A DNA stretch of 6,321 bases, taken from the NCBI GenBank assembly GCA_029934775.1, contig JAOZLO010000110.1:1-6321 (forward strand), read 5' to 3'. Position 1 is the first letter of the stretch; each line of letters starts with the position of its first letter. The notes beneath the pieces were generated by a model. That model ran no database searches, was not told where the DNA came from, and worked only from the letters and a program-made list of their open reading frames with translations. Both the position numbers and the translations under genes were made by a program. This document shows, piece by piece, positions 1 to 6,321 of the stretch. The stretch is from Desulfocapsaceae bacterium. GTDB taxonomy: Bacteria > Desulfobacterota > Desulfobulbia > Desulfobulbales > Desulfocapsaceae.

Positions 1-2448
1 GAGATGGAGCAGAAGATGAACCGTGTTATCCGTGCCTGCAACGAGATGGGTGACAAGACTTTGATCGATGTTATTCACGATCAGGGAGCCGGTGGTCCTG
101 CCAATGTGTTGAAGGAGTTGGTTGAAAAATCAGGTGGTACAGTTGAAATCCGCAACATCCGGGTGGGTGACCCTACCATGTCTGTTTTGGAAATCTACGT
201 GGCAGAATATCAGGAACGGACTGGTTTTTTGATCAGACCGGAGAATATTGAGCAGTTCCAGGCAATCTGTGAAAGGGAGAAAGTGAATTGTGAGCTCTTG
301 GGTGAAGTGACCGGTGATCTGAGGTTTGTTCTTCATGATGCTCAGGATGATTCAACTCCGGTAGATATAGATCTAGATGCCCTGCTCGGTGATATTCCAC
401 AGAAAACTTTTGAAGACAGGAGAATCTCTACCGAAAATAGTCCGGTATCTCTTCCAGACGATATGACGGTGGCCACTGCTTTGAAGGATGTGCTGCGACT
501 TGTGTCTGTGGGCTCAAAGAGGTTTCTGACCAATAAGGTTGATCGGGCGGTCACGGGGCTTGTTGCCCAGCAGCAGTGCTGTGGGCCTCTGCAACTTACC
601 GTGGGCGATGTTGCGGTAGCGGCGCAGAGTCATTTTGGCCATACGGGAATCGCTACAGCAATAGGGGAACAGTCTGTCAAGATGCTGGTTGATCCTGCCG
701 CCGGGGCAAGAATGGCGGTGGGGGAGGCGCTGACCAATCTGGTCTGGGCCAGGATTGAAGATCCGGAGCAGATAAAATGCTCTGCTAACTGGATGTGGGC
801 ACCGAAGCTTCCAGGGGAAGGGGCCGCCATGTACGATGCGGTTCAGGCTATGCGGGATATAATGATTGACGTCGGTATGGCGGCAGATGGTGGGAAGGAC
901 AGTCTCTCCATGGCAACTATGGTTGGAGATGAAACCGTTAAATCTCCCCGGGAGCTTGTCATTTCATCCTATGCAGCAGTGCCGGATATCAGAAAAATTA
1001 TTACTCCTGATATTAAATGGCCGGGTTCCATACTCCTTTTTATTGATCTGGCCGGTGGTCACAACAGGCTTGGGGGAAGTGCCCTTGCCCAGGTTCACAG
1101 GCAGGTGGGGGATGAGAGTCCCGATGTTGAAGATGCAGTTCTACTCAAAAATAGTTTTAAGGCAGTACAGGAGCTGATAGAAAAAGGGTTGATATTTGCC
1201 GGACATGATAGAAGTGATGGTGGCCTGATTACGACCCTGCTTGAGATGGCGTTTAGCGGGAACTGCGGTTTTACATTGAACCTGAGCAGTGTCGACACGG
1301 TTTTTGAAGCACTTTTTTCAGAAGAACTTGGCCTTGTTGTTGAGTGCAGTGAGGAAAATCGAAAAACTGTAGAAGGTATCCTTGGCAGGAAAAAAGTGCC
1401 CTTTATAGAGCTTGGCAGGACGAAGAAAGAGAAACAGATTTCAATAAAGTATAACAACAGATCTGTTCTTGATGAAAAGATGGTGATTTTGAGGAGCTGG
1501 TGGGAAGAGACAAGCTACCAACTTGAGAGACTGCAGGTCGATCCTGCCTGTGTTGAGCAGGAAAAAGAAAATATCTATGATCGTAAAGGGCCATCATATC
1601 ATCTGAGTTTTACTCCGGAACCGCCGCCCCCTGAACTTTTAACCAGAATTGATAAACCCAGGGTTGCAATCCTGCGGGATGAAGGTTCAAATTCTGACAG
1701 GGAGATGAGTTCTGCTTTTTATGCGGCAGGATTTGAACCCTGGGATGTCTGTATGCAGGACCTGCTCACCGGGGCAGTCAGTCTTGAGCAGTTCAGAGGA
1801 CTTGCTGCGGTTGGTGGTTTTTCGTATGCGGATGTACCGGAGTCAGCGAAAGGCTGGGCGGCGACTATTCTTTTTAACCCACGTTTAAAGCAGATGTTTC
1901 ATGATTTCTACAATAGAGATGATACTTTTACCCTGGGTGTCTGTAACGGATGCCAGCTTTTCGGGCTTCTGGGCTGGGTGCCTCAGCAGGGGCTTGCGGC
2001 CAGTCGACAGCCCCGTTTTGTACGCAATAGCTCCGGTCGCTTTGAATCTCGCTGGACGACAGTGAAAGTGCAGAACAGTCGAGCCATTATGCTGAAAGGA
2101 ATGGAGGGTCTGGTTTTTGGTATTCACGTTGATCATGGTGAAGGGAGACTTCATTTTCCTGATGAGGTGATTCTTGAAACGGTCAGGAAAGAGGGGCTGG
2201 CACCACTTTTCTATGCGGATGATAACGGTGAAGCAACGGAGAAATACCCGTTTAATCCGAACGGTTCTCCCGAAGGGATGGCCGGACTCTGCTCACCTGA
2301 CGGTAGACATCTGGCCCTGATGCCTCATCCGGAACGGGTATTTTTGCCATGGCAGGCGCATTATCTCCCCGCTGAGATGAAAGACCTTAAAGTTTCTCCC
2401 TGGATGCAGATGTTCAGGAATGCTTATGAATGGTGCCAGGGAATCTGA
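1..2448 (+). CDS. purL: Phosphoribosylformylglycinamidine synthase, large fused form (5'-truncated)
   Basis: PurL converts FGAR, glutamine and ATP to FGAM in the fourth step of de novo purine synthesis, in the cytosol. The frame is open from base 1, so the gene starts outside the window. About 815 residues are visible; large PurL proteins are near 1,300, so roughly 450 or more N-terminal residues are missing. Counting the first codon as residue 1, HDQGAGG (26-32) belongs to the first synthetase half. The second PurM-like half carries LPGEGAAMYDAV, DGGKDSLSM (296-304) and HDRSDGGL (402-409). A class I glutamine amidotransferase domain begins near residue 553. Its nucleophile is the first Cys of VCNGCQ (residue 648), and MPHPER supplies His776 and Glu778. 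This spacing matches the Cys/His/Glu triad of enterobacterial PurL. Synthetase and glutaminase are fused, unlike the PurL/PurQ/PurS arrangement of Gram-positives. The visible part has no frameshift and looks functional. The promoter and start lie outside the window. Confidence 0.97.
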   Translation, partial: EMEQKMNRVIRACNEMGDKTLIDVIHDQGAGGPANVLKELVEKSGGTVEIRNIRVGDPTMSVLEIYVAEYQERTGFLIRPENIEQFQAICEREKVNCELLGEVTGDLRFVLHDAQDDSTPVDIDLDALLGDIPQKTFEDRRISTENSPVSLPDDMTVATALKDVLRLVSVGSKRFLTNKVDRAVTGLVAQQQCCGPLQLTVGDVAVAAQSHFGHTGIATAIGEQSVKMLVDPAAGARMAVGEALTNLVWARIEDPEQIKCSANWMWAPKLPGEGAAMYDAVQAMRDIMIDVGMAADGGKDSLSMATMVGDETVKSPRELVISSYAAVPDIRKIITPDIKWPGSILLFIDLAGGHNRLGGSALAQVHRQVGDESPDVEDAVLLKNSFKAVQELIEKGLIFAGHDRSDGGLITTLLEMAFSGNCGFTLNLSSVDTVFEALFSEELGLVVECSEENRKTVEGILGRKKVPFIELGRTKKEKQISIKYNNRSVLDEKMVILRSWWEETSYQLERLQVDPACVEQEKENIYDRKGPSYHLSFTPEPPPPELLTRIDKPRVAILRDEGSNSDREMSSAFYAAGFEPWDVCMQDLLTGAVSLEQFRGLAAVGGFSYADVPESAKGWAATILFNPRLKQMFHDFYNRDDTFTLGVCNGCQLFGLLGWVPQQGLAASRQPRFVRNSSGRFESRWTTVKVQNSRAIMLKGMEGLVFGIHVDHGEGRLHFPDEVILETVRKEGLAPLFYADDNGEATEKYPFNPNGSPEGMAGLCSPDGRHLALMPHPERVFLPWQAHYLPAEMKDLKVSPWMQMFRNAYEWCQGI
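1657..2445 (+). other. Class I glutamine amidotransferase domain of PurL
   Basis: This C-terminal domain hydrolyses glutamine and passes ammonia to the synthetase half. It opens with PRVAILRDEGSNSDREM. The GGFSYADV segment forms part of the oxyanion region. The nucleophilic Cys codon is at 1942-1944, the His codon at 2326-2328 and the Glu codon at 2332-2334. The phrases GWAATILFNPR, GLCSPDGRHLALMPHPER and SPWMQMFRNA recall the vertebrate PFAS-type glutaminase as I remember it. E. coli PurL has a more divergent sequence around its MMPHPERVF. The triad is intact, so activity is expected. Confidence 0.92.
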
Positions 2449-2452
2449 CACA

Positions 2453-4117
2453 TTATTGGAGCAGTTGATCAGCCAGCTGCTGAAGTTGAGTACAGGCGCG
2501 ATTATTTTTTTCTAAGGCTGCTTTTTCGCAATAACTCACTCCTTTGGCAACTGGCTCATAGGCGGCCTGATTTTCCCGGCGCTCTAACAGAAAATTAACT
2601 TTGTTGAGGAAACGTACTTCCCGTGACTCAAAGGCTGAGGCAACTATGGTACCTATCTGTTCGACGACCTGTTTTCGCATCTCTTCTTTGACTTCTATAG
2701 TCGTTGGCAGCTGCATTGGAATATATTCAATTCCGGCCTCCTCTACTTCGTCCTGGAAATCGCTGGTATGTTTGACGCTGGCAGCAATGTCTTTGACAAA
2801 GGAAATGGCTCCTTTGTCGATATCGAAAATACGAAAACTGACTTTGGCAAATCCTGTCAAACGGGCGCGGCCTTTTTTGTATTGAATAAAATCGAAAATC
2901 TCTTTGTTTAACGTTTTTGGTGGTGTAGATGGCCATGTTGCCTGGTCAACCCCATGCAGTTTTATCATTTGCTCAAATTCCGGGTTGATGACGGTTTTTT
3001 CTCCTATTTTCATTTTGACAGTTGCCCCACGTTCATCAATATTTTTCTCTACCCTGAAAAGAGAGACCGTTCCCATCACCATAAGGTCAAGTCCCAGCAA
3101 CTTGGCAATTTCCTCATCTCTGTTTCGTTGTTCATTACGGACATCGTCAATGTTGTCTCGTTCAAGGATGTTAATACCATAGGGCAACACTCCATAAAGA
3201 TAGCTGATCAGAGAATCGGAAAATTGTTTCCCGGCATCCGGGTCATTGGAGGGTGACTCAAAGCTGCCGACTGCAATATTTGATATCATTGAGTTGCTGA
3301 CAAAATCACTGAGATCTCGATGTAAACTGAATATATCCTGATGTGCACTGTCCAGCAGTATGGCTTTTTTAACCAGAAGGTATCCTTTGAACCTGTCATT
3401 ATTTTTTTCTGCAGAGAGGGCCTGCTGGAAATAGAAAAGAGCCATCGCTTCTTTTATTTCTGCTGGTAGAGCATCTCTGGAAAAAGGGACCGTTGATAAA
3501 GAGTTAAGCTGATCAAGCATTGCAATTGCCTGTTTCTGGTTCCCTTCAGCAAAATCTTTTTTTATCTCTTCAAGCCTTTCCTTTAAAATGACAAGATTTC
3601 GTTTGAGATCGAGTAAGTCTTTGCTGCCAGGGTCTATTTCGAGCCCACTATTAACGAGTTGCATCGCCCAGTCAAATTCATATTTTCCCTGTAATTCCAG
3701 GGCTTTTTTCTGTTTTCCTGCCAGAGCTGAATTAATCTGGGTCTTTTCCATCTTGTATTGGGCCAGAGCTTTGGATATCCTTTGCTCTTTGTCCTGATAC
3801 TGTTCTGCTTGTGAAAGAAGGCCAGTTGCATTTTCAAGAGCTGTTAATATACCGCCCTCTTGGTGTTGCTGAATTGCTGCAGCTTTTGCCAAATACTCAT
3901 CTGTGAGTCCTTTGCGGGCCTCGATCAGTTTAATTTCAACTTCCTGCCGACTGCTCTTCTCCGTAATCTGGGTGAGTCCTGCTTCATACGATTCAATAGC
4001 CTGAATATAGTCTTGATCCAGTAAAAATTGATCACCCAGTTTAATACTTTCCGGCATAACACAACCAGTGAAAAACAACAGAACTGCAAACATGCAGTAA
4101 ACAATATTTCTTCCCAT
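2453..4117 (-). CDS. Outer-membrane-type lipoprotein with TPR-like repeats and a CsgG-like domain
   Basis: A 554-residue protein with a lipoprotein signal peptide: MGRN, a hydrophobic stretch, then FFTGC with the lipidated Cys at residue 19. The residue after Cys is Val, not Asp, which under the E. coli Lol rule favours the outer membrane. Residues about 25-50, 140-175, 185-205 and 225-270 read as TPR-like helical pairs (for example GDQFLLDQDYIQAIESYEAG). Residues about 113-190 are charged and could form a coiled coil. From about 279 the pattern changes to an alpha/beta domain: NIAVGSFESP, then GINILERDNIDDVRNEQ, GLDLMVMGTVSLFRVE and KVSFRIFDIDKGAISFVKDI. This order of beta strand, ILER-type motif, (I/M)V.G.(V/I) strand and late hairpin resembles CsgG and related lipoproteins. 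Residues about 357-417 look like an insertion relative to CsgG. The C-terminus (503-553) is helical with two Cys. The start is supported by a good Shine-Dalgarno. CsgG-like assignment is inference from pattern; specific function is unknown. Confidence 0.9.
   Translation of the reverse strand: MGRNIVYCMFAVLLFFTGCVMPESIKLGDQFLLDQDYIQAIESYEAGLTQITEKSSRQEVEIKLIEARKGLTDEYLAKAAAIQQHQEGGILTALENATGLLSQAEQYQDKEQRISKALAQYKMEKTQINSALAGKQKKALELQGKYEFDWAMQLVNSGLEIDPGSKDLLDLKRNLVILKERLEEIKKDFAEGNQKQAIAMLDQLNSLSTVPFSRDALPAEIKEAMALFYFQQALSAEKNNDRFKGYLLVKKAILLDSAHQDIFSLHRDLSDFVSNSMISNIAVGSFESPSNDPDAGKQFSDSLISYLYGVLPYGINILERDNIDDVRNEQRNRDEEIAKLLGLDLMVMGTVSLFRVEKNIDERGATVKMKIGEKTVINPEFEQMIKLHGVDQATWPSTPPKTLNKEIFDFIQYKKGRARLTGFAKVSFRIFDIDKGAISFVKDIAASVKHTSDFQDEVEEAGIEYIPMQLPTTIEVKEEMRKQVVEQIGTIVASAFESREVRFLNKVNFLLERRENQAAYEPVAKGVSYCEKAALEKNNRACTQLQQLADQLLQ
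2620..3283 (-). other. CsgG-like alpha/beta domain of the lipoprotein
   Basis: This covers residues about 279-499 of the lipoprotein. It contains the strand IAVGSFESP, a helix with DSLISYLYG, the GINILERDNIDDV segment, the GLDLMVMGTVSLF strand, a variable 60-residue insertion, then a hairpin-like pair of strands (TGFAKVSFRIFDID and AISFVKDIAASV) and a closing helix (KEEMRKQVVEQIGTIVASAF). In CsgG the equivalent core includes IAV near the start, an LER motif, an IMVEGSI strand and alternating strands that line the pore. The match is by eye; whether this protein can form a pore is not known. Confidence 0.55.
4061..4117 (-). other. Lipoprotein signal peptide with lipobox
   Basis: The first 19 codons encode a short basic n-region (MGRN), a hydrophobic core (MFAVLLFF) and the lipobox F-T-G-C, with Cys19 as the predicted lipidation site. 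Phe at -3 is less usual than Leu but tolerated. The mature protein would begin CVMPES, with no Asp at +2, so it is predicted to move to the outer membrane rather than stay in the inner membrane. Confidence 0.85.
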
Positions 4118-4165
4118 CTAATCACCTCATTTAAAAATAACTGGCTATTGAAGAAAAGTACTCAA
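4118..4165 (-). other. 48-base intergenic gap within a probable two-gene operon
   Basis: This is the only gap between the two minus-strand genes. It is AT-rich, contains the lipoprotein Shine-Dalgarno, and shows no hairpin followed by a T-run and no clear -35/-10 pair. The upstream gene ends at 4166 and the lipoprotein starts at 4117, so read-through transcription is the simplest reading. Confidence 0.6.
4123..4128 (-). promoter_or_regulatory. Ribosome binding site for the lipoprotein gene
   Basis: On the minus strand the bases read GAGGTG, followed by five bases (ATTAG) and then the ATG at 4117-4115. This near-consensus Shine-Dalgarno fixes the start, and the signal peptide begins directly at that Met. 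Confidence 0.75.
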
Positions 4166-4597
4166 TCATGGACTGGGTTGACAACTCAATGCATTAATTT
4201 TCTGCACAATGTTTGAAATATATTGATCCTGGGGTGGAATTGGTTTTCTTGTCGCTTTATGGCTGGAGTAGGTGATGACTACATTATTATAATATATTTG
4301 ATAATAAGGATATGAATTGCTTGATGTTTTGTAGCCGCCGCTACCGATATTGACAGGCACACAACCGCTCCCGCACGATGCACCATACTTCTGCACCTCT
4401 GCCTTAGCTGCCGCAGTAGTGGGATGAACAGCCATTGTCATATTTACTCCTCTACTCCCTCCCTTTGGAGGTAACAGTTTTGTAAAAGTTGTTTTCGTTC
4501 CTGATTGCCGTGAGCATGGGCTTACTGCTCCGCCACTGATGCCAAGTTGCGCAGCATCAGGCAAAACGGAACACATTTCATTTTTTGAACACTGTTG
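4166..4597 (-). other. C-terminal domain with six cysteines
   Basis: The last 143 residues hold all six Cys of the visible protein: QQC and EMC at the start, SPC, the close pair ASCGSGC, and LSC near the end. The core reads VNMTMAVHPTTAAAKAEV, then PVNIGSGGY, YYQIYYNNVVITYSS, and a final helix (DQYISNIVQKINAL). This strand, helix, IG-turn, strand, strand, helix order recalls small alpha/beta sensor-like domains of envelope proteins, where a strand precedes an Ala-rich helix and a G-turn precedes two strands. That resemblance is weak. No catalytic motif is evident. Confidence 0.5.
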
Positions 4598-6321
4598 CTT
4601 CCCACCCTGGGTGCTGCCGGCAGCTCCGCCACCAACATTGCCGGTTCCCCCACCTGTTGTTTTTCCTCCTGTATTTGTACCACCGGGCGGAGGTATTGGT
4701 GGTGGGCCGACTGTTGGCCCACCTGTCCCGCTGCCAGTATTTGCACCACCTGGAGGGGGCAGAGGTGGAGGTATTGGTGGTATGCCGGTTCCTGCTCCTC
4801 CACCGACAGTTCCTCCAGCACCAGTTGCAGCATTAATATTGCCGCCAATTGTATTCTTTGTATAACCAGGCGGCTGAGGTGATCCACCTCCGCTTCCCTG
4901 GCTGCCACCGGTCCCGTTTGAGTTCTGGCCCCCCGGCATCGCCTTTTGAAAGTCTTTTCCGATTGTTTCTGCTTGAGCGATTGCAGCTGAGTCTGTTGAA
5001 AAATTGGCTCCCGGGTCTTTATGTGGGTCGTATTCACCGTTTGTATCTTTTTCCTTTTTTATTTTGCTTTCTGCATTAATTGCACCACCCTTTACAGAGC
5101 CTATCTGGGCGGAAGTCATCATGTCGGACATAAGGGTTTCATTTATGGTGTCTTTTACATAGTTTTTGATGCTGTCACCTGCCAGTTCGGTAGTGACACC
5201 CTGTAAGATAAATTTTTTTACCCCTCCTTCAACGATTTCATGGATTCCTTCTGTAACTGATTTTCCCCAGTTACCTTTCATGGCATTACCAATAGTTTTC
5301 ATTGCTGTCTCGTTTTCTCCTACAAAACCTTTTTTAACTCCATTTACCAGGCTATTGAGAGTTGATTTTATTCCATCTTTAATCGATTGTTTCAGGTTTT
5401 TTTGTGTTGTTATCAAATGAGTCAAAGTCGAACCAGTTTTAGCAGTGGCTTTAAATAATTTTTTTTCTAATTGCCAAATAAGGCTTTTTCCAGCTTTTGC
5501 CTTTTGGGCTTTGATGAGTTCCTTTGAAATTATATACGCTTCATTTTTTGCGACACTGTTCGCTCCGGATTTCCAAAAAAATTTGTTGGCTTTCAATGTA
5601 ATTTTAGTACTGGATTTAAGACCTGATTTTGTTGCCTCTACAGTTCCCCCCAGCGCGCCCGTAGCAACATTACCAGAAGGTGCCTGTAATGGTATAAAAC
5701 TTAAACCCACACCCACGCTGGCGATAATTTTATCTGTAAGGGACGCATTGTCGTCATTGAGGGTTACAACATCTTTTGCCAGTCCATATCCACCAAAGGT
5801 TGCCACATTGGCCAATGCCTGTCCCAGAGGAATTGTATCAATAAATTCCTTATCAAATTCTTTAAATGAGCCCTGTGCCTTGCTCATGGCATCCTGCCCA
5901 AGTGTGTGAGTACCGATTTTAGAATAGGTAGCCTGGACTCCGTTGATGAAGGATTGAGCATTCACTTTTTCATTTCCAAAATAAATGTCAGCAATTCCTT
6001 TGGTTGTTTTATCAAAAGCTTCCACAGGAATGTTAACAATATCATTGACGGTGCCTGTTATAGTCTGAAACAGCACAGAATCACCCACGACGGATGCGGT
6101 TGACTTTACCCAATCCACTACTCCGGCATGTGCTACCGTGATAACGTGCAGAGAAGAGAAAAACTGCTTCATTTTGACTGTGGATAACGAATTTCTTTTT
6201 GCTTCTCTTGTTTCTCTGGAAAATAGCAGAATTGCCTGATATTTTTTTAATATTTCTATGACAATATCTGCTTCATCTTGAAAACCATTAGCCCTCAATT
6301 CTTGTGTTGCGGTTTGCAGAA
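4166..6321 (-). CDS. Large modular, probably exported protein with Gly/Pro-rich linker and six-Cys C-terminal domain; start uncertain
   Basis: I do not recognise this gene. The frame is open from the TGA at 4168-4166 to the window edge with no in-frame stop, so it may begin outside. Internal start candidates are TTG at 6298 (710 residues) and ATG at 6172 (668 residues); neither has a convincing Shine-Dalgarno. From the ATG the product begins MKQFFSSLHVITVAHAG, which could be a short, weak signal peptide cut after AHA. Numbering from the TTG, residues about 60-150 are helical, 150-205 look like a pre-toxin segment (IDTIPLGQA, then SLTDKIIASVGVGLSFIPL), 225-400 are Lys-rich and helical, 455-567 form a Gly/Pro/Thr/Asn-rich linker, and 568-710 are a compact domain with Cys570, 576, 595, 642, 646 and 706. 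No Cys occurs elsewhere in the visible part. An even Cys count confined to one domain suggests disulfides and export from the cytosol. It probably shares a transcript with the lipoprotein gene downstream. It could be a surface protein, adhesin or polymorphic toxin; nothing decides between them. Confidence 0.85.
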   Translation of the reverse strand, partial: LQTATQELRANGFQDEADIVIEILKKYQAILLFSRETREAKRNSLSTVKMKQFFSSLHVITVAHAGVVDWVKSTASVVGDSVLFQTITGTVNDIVNIPVEAFDKTTKGIADIYFGNEKVNAQSFINGVQATYSKIGTHTLGQDAMSKAQGSFKEFDKEFIDTIPLGQALANVATFGGYGLAKDVVTLNDDNASLTDKIIASVGVGLSFIPLQAPSGNVATGALGGTVEATKSGLKSSTKITLKANKFFWKSGANSVAKNEAYIISKELIKAQKAKAGKSLIWQLEKKLFKATAKTGSTLTHLITTQKNLKQSIKDGIKSTLNSLVNGVKKGFVGENETAMKTIGNAMKGNWGKSVTEGIHEIVEGGVKKFILQGVTTELAGDSIKNYVKDTINETLMSDMMTSAQIGSVKGGAINAESKIKKEKDTNGEYDPHKDPGANFSTDSAAIAQAETIGKDFQKAMPGGQNSNGTGGSQGSGGGSPQPPGYTKNTIGGNINAATGAGGTVGGGAGTGIPPIPPPLPPPGGANTGSGTGGPTVGPPPIPPPGGTNTGGKTTGGGTGNVGGGAAGSTQGGKQQCSKNEMCSVLPDAAQLGISGGAVSPCSRQSGTKTTFTKLLPPKGGSRGVNMTMAVHPTTAAAKAEVQKYGASCGSGCVPVNIGSGGYKTSSNSYPYYQIYYNNVVITYSSHKATRKPIPPQDQYISNIVQKINALSCQPSP
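4598..4936 (-). repeat. Gly/Pro-rich low-complexity linker with internal repeat
   Basis: This stretch encodes about 113 residues made mostly of Gly, Pro, Thr, Ser and Asn. Two similar units of 26 residues occur: one around PPIPPPLPPPGGANTG and the next around PPPIPPPGGTNTGG. The first carries an extra LPP step. At DNA level an identical 15-base word (GGAGGTATTGGTGGT on the plus strand) lies at 4689-4703 and 4767-4781, 78 bases apart and in frame, which suggests duplication or slippage. It probably acts as an extended spacer between the helical body and the Cys-rich domain. Confidence 0.85.
5684..5851 (-). other. Pre-toxin-like segment (tentative)
   Basis: Residues about 150-205 contain an IDTIPLGQA phrase, a small-residue helix, a DVVTLNDDNASLTDK segment, then IIASVGVGLSFIPL. 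Pre-toxin regions of polymorphic toxins commonly show an IP-G-x-D start, a linker ending in a Ser and Asp/Arg pair, and an A-x-x-G-(L/I)-IP close. The order and spacing are similar but the typical VTG or TG core is absent, so this is only suggestive. It could also be an amphipathic, membrane-associating stretch. Confidence 0.3.
6236..6264 (-). promoter_or_regulatory. Possible sigma70-type promoter (weak)
   Basis: On the minus strand TTGTCA (5 of 6 to TTGACA) lies 17 bases from TATCAG (4 of 6 to TATAAT). A start near 6229 would leave about 57 bases before the ATG at 6172. The surrounding DNA is AT-rich, so a chance match is quite possible, and the region is also in an open frame. It is listed because it bears on which start codon the downstream gene uses. 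Confidence 0.25.

Noticed and set aside
866..1457. Open frames of about 100-120 residues on both strands inside purL
   Set aside because: They lie within highly conserved purL coding sequence in other frames and have no family resemblance.
2497..2511. GCGCG followed by a T-run considered as a purL terminator
   Set aside because: I could not find a matching stem directly upstream of the T-run, and the bases encode part of the lipoprotein C-terminus.
4689..4781. Identical 15-base repeats considered as a CRISPR or regulatory repeat
   Set aside because: There are only two copies, in frame, both encoding PPIPP within a proline-rich linker. They are explained by the protein repeat.
4539..4865. 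Plus-strand 108-residue Pro/Gly-rich open frame opposite the linker
   Set aside because: It is the reverse complement of GGN/CCN-rich codons, which again reads as Gly and Pro. It has no RBS and lies wholly inside the better supported minus-strand gene.
4522..5037. Minus-strand 171-residue Gln-rich open frame in another frame of the large gene
   Set aside because: It is a shadow of the repetitive linker: low complexity, no start context, and it overlaps a frame that is open for more than 2 kb.
5445..5909. Plus-strand 154-residue open frame opposite the large minus-strand gene
   Set aside because: No RBS or recognisable domain, and antisense to a much longer frame with coherent domain structure.
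2453..6321. Curli (csg) operon
   Set aside because: No curlin-type repeats, CsgE or CsgF-like small genes are visible; the lipoprotein is twice the length of CsgG and the partner does not resemble CsgA or CsgB.

Overview
The window holds three protein-coding regions and almost no intergenic DNA. It looks like a Gram-negative bacterial chromosome of moderate GC content. The evidence is a fused, large-form PurL on the plus strand and an outer-membrane-type lipoprotein on the minus strand. A sulfate-reducer-like lineage (Desulfobacterota, former Deltaproteobacteria) is my best guess from the overall protein flavour. That is inference only, because no taxonomic marker is present.

Region 1 (1-2448, plus) is the C-terminal two thirds of purL, a conserved purine-biosynthesis gene cut by the left edge of the window. 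Its glutaminase half has a complete catalytic triad and resembles the eukaryotic or Bacteroidetes-like branch of large PurL more than the E. coli branch.

Region 2 (2453-4117, minus) converges on purL with only 4 bases between the stop codons. It encodes a 554-residue lipoprotein with TPR-like helical repeats followed by a domain that looks CsgG-like (the curli secretion lipoprotein fold).

Region 3 (4166 to the right edge, minus) lies 48 bases upstream of the lipoprotein gene on the same strand, so the two are probably co-transcribed. It encodes a large unrecognised modular protein: an N-terminal helical region with a pre-toxin-like segment, a lysine-rich helical middle, a Gly/Pro-rich linker with four PPP motifs and an internal 26-residue repeat, and a C-terminal domain containing all six cysteines of the visible protein. 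The frame stays open to the window edge, so the true start is uncertain.

The most interesting content is the minus-strand pair: a probably exported, disulfide-bearing modular protein next to a CsgG-like TPR lipoprotein. A dedicated envelope export or surface-display pair is a reasonable hypothesis, but the sequence alone does not prove it. I found no RNA genes, mobile elements, CRISPR arrays or convincing terminators, and no non-coding stretch longer than about 50 bases.
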